A DNA stretch of 64,000 bases from Pseudomonas sp. UFMG81 (GTDB taxonomy: Bacteria > Pseudomonadota > Gammaproteobacteria > Pseudomonadales > Pseudomonadaceae). The first letter of the stretch is position 1, and each line of letters opens with the position of its first letter. The stretch lies in contig NZ_JACAFQ010000016.1 of the NCBI RefSeq assembly GCF_015354575.1, forward strand, positions 42,348-106,347, in the 5' to 3' direction. Below are positions 33,784 through 43,331 of this stretch, in pieces. The notes below the pieces were generated by a model. It was not told the DNA's origin and made no database searches. It saw nothing but the letters and a program-made list of their open reading frames with translations. The translations under genes were made by a program, and so were the position numbers.

Positions 33784-35106
33784 TTGCCGGATGCCCCTTT
33801 GAAGCAGGCCCAGCCCCCCGAAATTTCGCCTCGTCCCTCGGCCTGCCCGGGGTTGTGGCGCATCGTCGCCGCGCGCGACGGTGGCATCTGCCGGATCAAG
33901 CTGCCCGGCGGCCTGCTACTGGCCGACCAGGCCGAAGCTGTGGCCGATGCTGCCGAGCGCTTCGCCGGTGGGGTGATCGAGGCGACCAACCGCGGCAACC
34001 TGCAGATCCGCGGCATCGGTAACGACCACCGCGGGCTGGTCGAGCACCTGCTGGCGGCGGGCCTGGGCCCACGCGAGGCGGCTGGCGACGATGTGCGCAA
34101 CCTTATGCTCAGCCCGCTGGCGGGGCTTGACCCCAGCATGCTGTTGGACACCCGCCCATTGGCCGGGCAGATCCTGGCGCTGCTCGAGGGCACGCCGCGT
34201 TTCCATGAGCTGTCGGCCAAGTTCGCCGTGCAGCTCGATGGCGGCGAGGGCCTGGCGATGCTCGAACACCCCCATGACCTGTGGCTGAGCGCAACGCAAT
34301 TCGAGCAGCGCAATTGGCTGGTGTTCGGCTTGGCCGGTTGCCCGGTGGACCAGGCCGTGGGCGCGGTGCCGGCCGAGCAGGGGTTGGCGCTGGTGCGCAC
34401 GGTACTGCAACGCTTCCTTGACCTTGCCACGCCCGAGCAATCGCGCATGCGTCAGTTGTTGGCGACCTGTGGCGTCGAGCATTTTATCGACGGCATGGAC
34501 ATTCGCCGCGACGCCGCCGTGTCGAGCTGGCGCCGGACCAAGGTCCCAGGCACCTGGCTGGGTGTGCTGGCGCAGCAGCAGGGCCTGGCCCTTGGCGTGG
34601 CGCCACCCCTGGGGCGCCTTACGCCAGCCATGCTGCGTGGCGCTGCCCGCATCACCCGGCAGTGGGGCGACGGCAGCCTGCGGCTAAGCCCTTGGCAAAG
34701 CCTGGTGTTGACCTCGATCGATCCGGCCCACATCGAGTTGGCCCGTGATCAGTTAATGGCCCTGGGTATGCTCTGCGCCCCCGATGTGCCATTGGCCCGC
34801 GTCACGGCCTGCACCGGCGCCAGCGGTTGCGCCAAGGCCGAGGCCGACACCAAGGCCGATGCCGTCACCTTGGCCGCCCAGCTGCACCACGGCGCCCCCG
34901 CCAGCGTGCACCTGACCGCCTGCCCCCGTTCCTGCGCCGTGGCCCATGTCGCCCCGGCCACCCTGCTGGCCCGCGCCTCGGGCCGTTATGACCTTTACTT
35001 GCGCGACGCGCGCCTGCCGGGTTTCGGCCGGCTGCGCGGCGCCAACCTCACCCCAGAAGAAGCAGGCGCCATGCTCGACCTGCCGACGGAGCACCTTGAT
35101 GATTGA
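33784..35106 (+). CDS. cobG: Precorrin-3B synthase CobG
   Basis: About 440 aa, a sulfite/nitrite reductase-related oxygenase that builds the gamma-lactone of precorrin-3B using O2. The [4Fe-4S]-siroheme-type cysteine pattern is present as CTGASGCAKAEAD and later TACPRSCAVAH. Two ferredoxin-like halves are visible. No ATG starts the frame at the right place; TTG at 33784 is used, with TTG at 33799 as an alternative, so the start is uncertain. A tRNA-like or riboswitch leader was not found upstream. First gene of the rightward cob operon, overlapping cobH by 8 nt. Confidence 0.88.
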   Translation: MPDAPLKQAQPPEISPRPSACPGLWRIVAARDGGICRIKLPGGLLLADQAEAVADAAERFAGGVIEATNRGNLQIRGIGNDHRGLVEHLLAAGLGPREAAGDDVRNLMLSPLAGLDPSMLLDTRPLAGQILALLEGTPRFHELSAKFAVQLDGGEGLAMLEHPHDLWLSATQFEQRNWLVFGLAGCPVDQAVGAVPAEQGLALVRTVLQRFLDLATPEQSRMRQLLATCGVEHFIDGMDIRRDAAVSSWRRTKVPGTWLGVLAQQQGLALGVAPPLGRLTPAMLRGAARITRQWGDGSLRLSPWQSLVLTSIDPAHIELARDQLMALGMLCAPDVPLARVTACTGASGCAKAEADTKADAVTLAAQLHHGAPASVHLTACPRSCAVAHVAPATLLARASGRYDLYLRDARLPGFGRLRGANLTPEEAGAMLDLPTEHLDD

Positions 35107-35725
35107 CTACATCCGCGATGGTCAGGAGATCTATCGCAATTCCTTCCGCATCATCCGCGAGGAAGCCCGGCTCGAGCGCATTCCCGCCGACCTGGAAAAG
35201 CTCGCCGTGCGGGTGATCCATGCCTGTGGCATGGTCGAGGCCATCGATGGCCTGCAATTCTCCGAAGGTGCCGGTACCGCGGGGCGCGAAGCCCTGGCCA
35301 AGGGCGCGCCGATCCTGTGTGACGCGCACATGGTCGCCGAGGGCATCACCCGCGCGCGCCTGCCGGCGAACAACCCGGTGATCTGCACCCTGCGCGACCC
35401 CAGCGTGCCGGACCTGGCCAAGGCCGAGGGCAACACCCGCTCGGCGGTGGCCCTGGAGTTGTGGCGCCCGCATCTGGAAGGCAGCGTGGTGGTGATCGGC
35501 AACGCGCCGACCGCACTGTTCTACCTGCTGGAAATGATCGATGCCGGTGCCCCCAAGCCTGCGCTGATCCTCGGTTTCCCGGTCGGTTTCGTCGGCGCTG
35601 CCGAGTCCAAGGCCATGCTCGCCGCCGACAGCCGTGGTGTGCCGTTCGTGATCATGCAGGGCCGCCTGGGCGGTAGCGCCATGGCCGCCGCCGCGGTCAA
35701 TGCCCTCGCCACGGAGGTGGAATGA
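35099..35725 (+). CDS. cobH: Precorrin-8X methylmutase CobH
   Basis: 208 aa. The catalytic histidine lies in VRVIHACGMVE, and GNAPTALFYLLEMI plus PVGFVGAAESK are conserved in CobH/CbiC, which moves the C11 methyl to C12 to give hydrogenobyrinic acid. The ATG overlaps the end of cobG by 8 nt and the stop overlaps cobI by 4 nt. Confidence 0.93.
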   Translation: MIDYIRDGQEIYRNSFRIIREEARLERIPADLEKLAVRVIHACGMVEAIDGLQFSEGAGTAGREALAKGAPILCDAHMVAEGITRARLPANNPVICTLRDPSVPDLAKAEGNTRSAVALELWRPHLEGSVVVIGNAPTALFYLLEMIDAGAPKPALILGFPVGFVGAAESKAMLAADSRGVPFVIMQGRLGGSAMAAAAVNALATEVE

Positions 35726-36456
35726 TGCACGCACGCGGACGACTGCTGGGCCTGGGCGTGGGCCCGGGCGACCCCGAGCTGATCACGGTCAAGGCCCTGC
35801 GCCTGCTGCGCGAAGCGCCGGTGGTGGCGTACTTCGTGGCCAAGGGCAAGCGTGGCAACGCCTTCGGCATCATCGAGGCGCACCTGCAAGCCGAGCAGGC
35901 CCTGCTGCCGCTGGTGTACCCGGTGACCACCGAGGCGCTGCCAGCGCCGCTGTCCTACGAGCAGGTGATCAGCGACTTCTACGACGAGGCCAGTGTGCAG
36001 GTGGCCGAACACCTCGACGCCGGGCGCGATGTGGCGGTGATCTGCGAGGGTGACCCGTTCTTCTACGGCTCCTACATGTACCTGCACGACCGCCTGGCCT
36101 CGCGCTACGAGGCCCAGGTGATCCCGGGTGTCTGTTCGATGCTCGGTGGCGCTTCGGTACTGGGCGCGCCGCTGGTGTACCGCAACCAGACCCTGACCGT
36201 GCTCTCCGGCGTACTGCCGGCTGACGAGCTCAAGCGCCGTCTGGCAGATGCTGATGCAGCGGTGATCATGAAGCTGGGGCGCAACTTCCCCAAGGTGCGC
36301 CAGGTGCTCACCGAACTGGAGATGGATGGCCGCGCGCTGTACGTCGAGCGGGCGACCATGGCCAACCAGAAGATCGTGCCGCTGGACGAGGTAGACCCGC
36401 AGTCCTCACCGTACTTCTCGCTGATCATCGTGCCGGGTGAAAAATGGCAGGGCTGA
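35722..36456 (+). CDS. cobI: Precorrin-2 C20-methyltransferase CobI
   Basis: 244 aa tetrapyrrole methylase fold. GLGVGPGDPELITVKALRLL and VAVICEGDPFFYGSYMYL are SAM/substrate motifs of the CobI/CbiL family. It adds the C20 methyl to precorrin-2 to make precorrin-3A. Starts in an ATGA overlap with cobH; its end overlaps cobJ by 13 nt. Confidence 0.93.
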   Translation: MMHARGRLLGLGVGPGDPELITVKALRLLREAPVVAYFVAKGKRGNAFGIIEAHLQAEQALLPLVYPVTTEALPAPLSYEQVISDFYDEASVQVAEHLDAGRDVAVICEGDPFFYGSYMYLHDRLASRYEAQVIPGVCSMLGGASVLGAPLVYRNQTLTVLSGVLPADELKRRLADADAAVIMKLGRNFPKVRQVLTELEMDGRALYVERATMANQKIVPLDEVDPQSSPYFSLIIVPGEKWQG

Positions 36457-38144
36457 ACAACGCACCGGCCATCGTCATCCTCGGCCCCGGCAGCCTGGCG
36501 ACCGCGCAGCGCATCCAGCAACGTTATCCACAGGCCGTGATCCATGGCCTGCAAGGGCGCGTGGAGGGGGCCGACCGCTACTACAGCGCATTCGGCGACA
36601 CCCTGCGGGCGCTGTATCGGCAGGACACCCCGATCATCGCCCTGTGCGCGGCCGGGATCGTGATCCGCACCCTGGCGCCGCTGCTCGACGAGAAAGGCAG
36701 TGAGCCGCCGGTGCTGGCGGTGGCCGAGGACGGCAGTGCCGTGGTGCCGCTGCTCGGTGGGCTGGGTGGGGTCAATGTCATGGCCCGGGAAATCGGCGAG
36801 GCGCTGGGCGTGAACGCCGCGATCACCACCAGCGGTGAACTGCGCTTTGGCACCTGCCTGCTCAACCCGCCCGAGGGCTATGCCCTGGCGGACCTGGAGC
36901 AGGGCAAGCGCTTTGTCTCTGACCTGCTGGCCGGTGAAACGCTGCGCATCGAAGGCCATGCACCCTGGCTCGACCAGGCGCAGCTGCCGGTCAGCGACAA
37001 CGCGCAACGCACCCTGCATGTGGGCAGTGCCGCGCGCCCGGCCAACCGGGATGAGCTGGTGATCCACGCGCGTTGCGTGGCGGTGGCGGTTGCTGCCGGT
37101 GGCGCCGACCTGGCCCGGCAGGTGCGTGACGCCTTGCAGGCGGCGGGTATCGCCGAAGCGGCGCTGGCCTGCCTGCTGGCGAGCGAAGTCGACATGGCCG
37201 AGCCGGCCTTGCATGAGGCTGCTCAGGCGCTCGGCGTTGCCCTGCGCTTCGCCCCTGCTGCCAGCAGCCTTGAGCGGATGCTGGTCGATATGCTGCCGCA
37301 GGCGCGGGTCGAAGCCCATGCCGGGTTGGCTGTGGCGGTTGCCGCAACGCCGGTCGACAGCGCGCGTCTGGGCCGCCGCCGTGGCCGCCTGGCCGTGATC
37401 GGCCTGGGCCCTGGCGCCGCCGAGTTGATGGTGCCGGCGGTCAAGGCCGAACTGGCGCGGGCCCAGGATGTTCTGGGCTATGAAACCTACGTGCGCATGG
37501 CCGGCCCGTTCCGCGACGATCAGGTGCTGCACTGCACCGACAACCGCGAAGAGATGCAGCGCGCCCGCCATGCGTTCGAGCTGGCGGCCCAGGGGCGCTC
37601 GGTGGTGGTGGTGTCGTCGGGCGACCCGGGCGTGTTCGCCATGGCCGCGGCGGTGCTCGAAGCGCTGCATGAATCCAGCGACCCGGCCTGGCAGCGGGTC
37701 GACCTCGAGATCCTGCCGGGTGTTTCGGCGTCGCTGGCCACCGCTGCGCAAGCCGGTGCACCGCTGGGCCATGACTTCTGCGTGATGTCGCTGTCGGACA
37801 ACCTCAAACCGTGGTCGATCATCGAGAAGCGCCTCGACCTGGCGGCCCAGGCCGACCTGGTGCTGGCGTTCTACAACCCGATCTCCAAGTCGCGGCCGCA
37901 CCAGCTGGGCCATGCATTGGAAGTGGTGCGCCGCCATCGTGAAGCGCATACGCCGGTGGTGCTGGGGCGTGATATCGGCCGGCCGGGGCAGAGTCTCAGG
38001 ACGGTGACGTTGGGCGAGCTGGTGCCCGAGATGGTCGACATGCGCACCATGGTGCTGGTCGGCTCGTCGACCACCTGCACCTTCCCGCGTGCCGACGGCA
38101 GCCAGTGGGTCTACACCCCGCGTTGGTACCCCGCCAAACCCTGA
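36444..38144 (+). CDS. cobJ: CbiG-CobJ fusion protein (precorrin-3B C17-methyltransferase)
   Basis: 566 aa fusion. Residues ~1-310 are CbiG-like: an N-terminal segment (CAAGIVIRTLAPLLDEKG, AVAEDGSAVVPLLGGLGGVN), a mid region and a CobE/CbiG C-terminal fold. From residue ~314 comes CobJ, starting RRGRLAVIGLGPGAAELM and containing VVVVSSGDPGVFAMAAAV and NLKPWSIIEKRL. CobJ contracts the ring after C17 methylation. CbiG opens the lactone in the anaerobic route, so its fusion to CobJ beside CobG is a mixed pathway signature. It ends the rightward operon. Confidence 0.9.
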   Translation: MAGLNNAPAIVILGPGSLATAQRIQQRYPQAVIHGLQGRVEGADRYYSAFGDTLRALYRQDTPIIALCAAGIVIRTLAPLLDEKGSEPPVLAVAEDGSAVVPLLGGLGGVNVMAREIGEALGVNAAITTSGELRFGTCLLNPPEGYALADLEQGKRFVSDLLAGETLRIEGHAPWLDQAQLPVSDNAQRTLHVGSAARPANRDELVIHARCVAVAVAAGGADLARQVRDALQAAGIAEAALACLLASEVDMAEPALHEAAQALGVALRFAPAASSLERMLVDMLPQARVEAHAGLAVAVAATPVDSARLGRRRGRLAVIGLGPGAAELMVPAVKAELARAQDVLGYETYVRMAGPFRDDQVLHCTDNREEMQRARHAFELAAQGRSVVVVSSGDPGVFAMAAAVLEALHESSDPAWQRVDLEILPGVSASLATAAQAGAPLGHDFCVMSLSDNLKPWSIIEKRLDLAAQADLVLAFYNPISKSRPHQLGHALEVVRRHREAHTPVVLGRDIGRPGQSLRTVTLGELVPEMVDMRTMVLVGSSTTCTFPRADGSQWVYTPRWYPAKP

Positions 38145-38156
38145 ATCGAACCGGGG

Positions 38157-38753
38157 TCAGGGCACCATGTAGCCCTTGATCCCGGTGAAGATGATCTGCG
38201 CTGCCAGGGCGCAGACGAACAGGCCCATCAGCCGGCTGACGATTTGCAGGCCCTGGTCGCCCAGCAGGCGTTCGATGCGGTGCGAGAGGTACAGCACCAG
38301 GCCCACGGTGAAGCTGGCCAAGGCGATGCTGACGATCGCCAGCGCCTTGTCGTCCCAGTGCGGTTGGCCCACGCCCATCACCAGCAGCGCACCGATGGTG
38401 CCGGGGCCTACGGTCAGTGGGATGGTCAGCGGCACGATGGTCACGTCCTGCTGCACGTTGTCGGTCTGGATCGCTGACTTGCCTTGGGCCATGGCCAGCG
38501 CCGAGATGAACAGCACCGAACCTGCGCCGATGCGGAAAGCATCGGCGGTGATGCCGAATACGCCGAAGATCACCCGCCCGAACAGGTACAGCAGCACGCT
38601 GGCGATCAGGGTGGCGATGGCCACGCGCCAGGCCAGCTGTTTGCGCTCTTTGCTGGAGTGGCCGCGGGTCAGGCTGATGAAGCACGACAGCACGAAGAAC
38701 GGGCTGTAGAGCACGAGCATTTTCAGGTAGACGCTGAACAACTCATGGAGCAT
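38157..38753 (-). CDS. MarC/UPF0056 family membrane protein
   Basis: 198 aa with six predicted helices: FVLSCFISLTRGHS early, IGAGSVLFISALAMAQGK mid, IPLTVGPGTIGALLVMG and the final FVCALAAQIIFTGIKGY. The LTVGPG turn is a MarC-family hallmark. Members were first linked to multiple antibiotic resistance but their substrate is unknown. The ATG at 38753 (MLHELFSVYLK) is preferred to a start at 38795. Confidence 0.88.
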   Translation of the reverse strand: MLHELFSVYLKMLVLYSPFFVLSCFISLTRGHSSKERKQLAWRVAIATLIASVLLYLFGRVIFGVFGITADAFRIGAGSVLFISALAMAQGKSAIQTDNVQQDVTIVPLTIPLTVGPGTIGALLVMGVGQPHWDDKALAIVSIALASFTVGLVLYLSHRIERLLGDQGLQIVSRLMGLFVCALAAQIIFTGIKGYMVP

Positions 38754-38799
38754 GGGGTGGGTCCGCGGCGGGGTAGAGTGGCAACTGTATAGCACGGAT

Positions 38800-38925
38800 T
38801 TTGTGGGGGCGGCCTTGCCGGGGCGGCCGGAAAGGGCTGCGAAGCGGCCTCAAATTCTCGGTAATCATGTGAAATTGCTGGGGCTGCTTTGCAGCCCATT
38901 CGCGACACAAGGCCGCTCCTACAGG
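38800..38925. repeat. Degenerate REP followed by a single REP
   Basis: A decayed GGCGGCCTTGCCGGGGCGGCC segment, then GGGCTGCTTTGCAGCCC and GACACAAGGCCGCTCCTACA. The second inverted arm is missing. Confidence 0.7.
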
Positions 38926-38947
38926 GGCCAGCGCTGCCTGTGCCGGC

Positions 38948-41713
38948 TCACTCCAGGGGGGCGGTCACCACCTGCCGTTGCCCTGCCCAGAACTGGATCA
39001 ATTCGCGCAGCTGCGACAGCTCAACCGGCTTGGCCATGTGCCCGTCCATGCCGGCCAGGCGCGCGCGCTCCTTGTGCTCGGCGAGGATGTGCGCGGTCAG
39101 GGCCACCACCGGGGTGCGCGGGCGCTGGTGGGTGGCTTCCCAGGCACGCAGCTGCTGGGTGGCGGAGAAACCGTCGAGCACCGGCATCTCGCAGTCCATC
39201 AGCACCAGGTCGTAGCGCTTGGCTTTCATCGCTTGCAGGGCTTCTTCGCCGTTGCTGGCGGTGTCCGGCTCGAGGTTGAGCTTGCCGAGCATGCCGCGGA
39301 TTACCTTGGTGGAGATGCTGTTGTCCTCGGCCACCAGGATGCGGAAATCGCCGGGCAGGTCCAGCGGTTGCGGGGTACCCATCGGCAGGGGCGCCATGGC
39401 CTGCTCGCGACCGCGCAGGGCCAGCTCTTCGGCCAGCGTGGTCTTGAGCGTGTAGCCGGCCACGGGCTTGGCGAGGATGCGCTTTACCCCGGCATTGCGG
39501 GCGATGACCTTGCTGGGGGCATTGCTGATGCCAGTGAGCATCACCACCAGGATGTCGTGGTTCAGGCTTGGGTCTTCCTTGATCTTCGCCGCCAGTTGCA
39601 TGCCGGTCATGCCGGGCATGTTCTGGTCGAGCAGGACCACGTCGAAGTAGTCGCGCAGGTGCGCCTTGGTGCGCAGCAGCGCCAGCGCTTCCTTGCCGGA
39701 CGGCACCGCGCTGACGTTCATGCCCCAGGCGCTGCACTGCTGTACCAGCACCTTGCGGCAGGTGTCGTTGTCGTCGACCACCAGCACGCGCGCATCGCGC
39801 AACGGGCCGTCGAGGTCGGCGGGCGGTTGCTCCAGGCGTTGTGGGTCCAGCGGCAGCGTCAGCCACAGGGTGTTGCCCATGCTGGTGCTGGTCTTGATGC
39901 CGAACTCGCCCTGCATCAGGCCGATCAGCTGCTTGGCGATCACCAGCCCGAGGTGGCCGCCGAGCTTGTTGCTGGAGAGGAAGTGACGGCTGTGCAGCTC
40001 GGCTTGCAGCAGGGCGTCGCGTTCGGCGGGCGGCATGGGTTCGCCGCTGTCCTGCACGGCGATGCGCAGGCGTGGCGTGTCGCCGCGCTGGTCGAGGGCC
40101 ACCACCAGCAGGATCTCGCCCTGGTCGGTGTTCTTCAGGGCATTGTCGAGCAGGCTCGACAGGGCCTGGCGCAGGCGTGTCGGGTCGCCGCTGATCACCC
40201 GCGGCACCTGCGGCTGGGTGAAGCTGATCAGCTCGATGTTCTGTTGCTCGGCCTTGGCCCGGAAGATGTTCAGGCAGTCCTCGATCAGCGCGTTGAGGTC
40301 GAACTGCACGTCGTCCAGCTCGATCTGCCGCGACTCGAGCTTGGAAATGTCGAGGATCTCGTTGATCAGGGTGAGCAGTTCGTTGCCGGCGCTGTGGATG
40401 GTCTGCACGTAGTCGCGCTGCTTGACCGACAGCGGTGTGCCCAGCAGCAGCTCGGTCATGCCCAGCACACCGTTCATGGGGGTGCGGATCTCGTGGCTGA
40501 TCTTGGCCAGGAACTCGGCCTTGGCGTTGATCTCGGCGTCGCTGGCGGCCAGGGCGCGGCTGGCGCGGAAACGCTCTTCGCTGATGCGCCGCAGGCGCTC
40601 GCTGACCGCCAAGTTGAGCAGCAGCCCGCTGACCACCGTCAGGACCATCAGGATGCACAGCAGCCAGGGTACCGAGGTACGGGTGAGGCCTAGCAGGGCC
40701 GGCAGCAGCACCAGGCCGCCGAGGTTGAACACCAGCATGGCCAGGGTGAACAGCCGCGCCGGTGTGTAGCCCTTGTACCAGTGGTAGCTGCTGATCAGCA
40801 GCATGCTCAGGCTGCCCAGCGCCAGCAGGGCGTAGGTCATCAGGTTCAGTGGCAGGGTGTCGACGAACAGCAGCACCAGGCCGCTGACCGTGGCCACCAG
40901 CATCTCGGTGTGCAGCAGGCGGTTCAGCCGCGCCGAGCTGCAGGGGGCGAAGAAGTGCAGGGTGAAGTACAGGCCGGCGAGCCCCGCCAGTACCAGGGTC
41001 AGGTAGGCGGCTGGGGTCTGGGCGCTGTACCACAGGTGCCACCACGGGCCGCTGAGGTTGAGCAGGATCAATGCGCTCAACAGCATCAGGGCGTGGTAGA
41101 GCGCCAGCACCAGGGTGGTGCTGGAACGGGTGTAGGCAAAGCGGATCAGGTTGTGCAGGATCAGCATCACCAGGCCACCGAACAGCAAACCGAACAGCAG
41201 CGGCTGGCGCTGGTCGGCGGCGGCCTGCGCGGCGGGCTCGAGGCTGATGGCTGGGCGCAACTGGTGCTCCGAGACCAGGCGCAGGTAGACATCCACCGCC
41301 TGGTTGCTGCGTGGCAGGGGCAGCACATGATCGCTACCATGCAGCGACGCGCCCATGTTCTCGCCCTGGCGGCCGTGGTGCAGCTGGCGCAGCAGCTTGC
41401 CGTTGTCCAGCGCGTAGAGGTCGAGGCGGGACAGGTCGGGGGCGAAGATGCGCAGCAGTTGTTCCTGCTCGCCGGGCTCCAGGCGGTAGTGCAGCCACAA
41501 GGCCTGGTCGGGAAGGGCGGCATCCAGTTCATCGAGTGCCAAAGGGCTGAACTGGTTGCGATAACGGTCGGAGCGTACGTCCGATAGCTGCAGATTGGCC
41601 TGTTCATCGAGCAGCATGGACCAGCCACCCACCTCTTGCGCCATGGCAGGAAGCAGGCAGAGCAGGGTCAGCAGGCTGACGATCAGGGCTGTGGCAATCC
41701 GAAGCCGACGCAC
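38948..41713 (-). CDS. retS: Hybrid sensor kinase RetS
   Basis: 921 aa. Signal peptide (1-26), 7TMR-DISMED2 ligand-binding region (~30-165), seven transmembrane helices (~175-370), HisKA with His407 (KISHEIRTPMNG), HATPase, then two receiver domains with candidate phospho-Asp696 and Asp840. This is the RetS layout, and the neighbour is purD as in P. aeruginosa. RetS forms heterodimers with GacS and blocks the Gac/Rsm switch from acute to biofilm life. The HATPase G1 box reads DSGEPMP rather than DxGxG, so autokinase activity is doubtful. Confidence 0.88.
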   Translation of the reverse strand: MRRLRIATALIVSLLTLLCLLPAMAQEVGGWSMLLDEQANLQLSDVRSDRYRNQFSPLALDELDAALPDQALWLHYRLEPGEQEQLLRIFAPDLSRLDLYALDNGKLLRQLHHGRQGENMGASLHGSDHVLPLPRSNQAVDVYLRLVSEHQLRPAISLEPAAQAAADQRQPLLFGLLFGGLVMLILHNLIRFAYTRSSTTLVLALYHALMLLSALILLNLSGPWWHLWYSAQTPAAYLTLVLAGLAGLYFTLHFFAPCSSARLNRLLHTEMLVATVSGLVLLFVDTLPLNLMTYALLALGSLSMLLISSYHWYKGYTPARLFTLAMLVFNLGGLVLLPALLGLTRTSVPWLLCILMVLTVVSGLLLNLAVSERLRRISEERFRASRALAASDAEINAKAEFLAKISHEIRTPMNGVLGMTELLLGTPLSVKQRDYVQTIHSAGNELLTLINEILDISKLESRQIELDDVQFDLNALIEDCLNIFRAKAEQQNIELISFTQPQVPRVISGDPTRLRQALSSLLDNALKNTDQGEILLVVALDQRGDTPRLRIAVQDSGEPMPPAERDALLQAELHSRHFLSSNKLGGHLGLVIAKQLIGLMQGEFGIKTSTSMGNTLWLTLPLDPQRLEQPPADLDGPLRDARVLVVDDNDTCRKVLVQQCSAWGMNVSAVPSGKEALALLRTKAHLRDYFDVVLLDQNMPGMTGMQLAAKIKEDPSLNHDILVVMLTGISNAPSKVIARNAGVKRILAKPVAGYTLKTTLAEELALRGREQAMAPLPMGTPQPLDLPGDFRILVAEDNSISTKVIRGMLGKLNLEPDTASNGEEALQAMKAKRYDLVLMDCEMPVLDGFSATQQLRAWEATHQRPRTPVVALTAHILAEHKERARLAGMDGHMAKPVELSQLRELIQFWAGQRQVVTAPLE

Positions 41714-41776
41714 GACGAAATCCCTTCTGAGCTAATGTGCCGGATAGCAACTATGCGCGGCGTGCCAAGGCGAAGG

Positions 41777-41797
41777 CAAGGCCCCTGTGGGGCCTTG
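41777..41797. other. Hairpin between purD and retS
   Basis: Perfect 9-bp stem CAAGGCCCC / GGGGCCTTG with a TGT loop in the interval downstream of purD on the minus strand. No T-tract, so only a weak terminator candidate. Confidence 0.45.
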
Positions 41798-41849
41798 TCG
41801 ACGAGGCGAAGGCCACGGGCACGGGGCACCGTGGCCATTGGCCTGGGCA

Positions 41850-43145
<1,296 letters not shown>

Positions 43146-43186
43146 GTAAGAAACCTCGAAATCTGTTTTGCGGCGATCCCGTTCCC

Positions 43187-43304
43187 CTGTAGGAGCGGCC
43201 TTGTGTCGCGAAAGGACCGCAGAGCGGTCCCGGGATTTCTGTGTTGAAGCTTGAATCCTGGGGCTGCTTTGCAGCCCTTTCGCGACGCAAGGCCGCTCCT
43301 ACTC
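43187..43304. repeat. REP doublet, putida type, widely spaced
   Basis: CCTGTAGGAGCGGCCTTGTG and the complementary GACGCAAGGCCGCTCCTAC, ~60 nt apart, with GGACCGCAGAGCGGTCC and GGGCTGCTTTGCAGCCC hairpins between. It is inside the purH-purD unit. Confidence 0.93.
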
Positions 43305-43331
43305 GGGGTCGGCGATCAGCCTGGTATCTGA

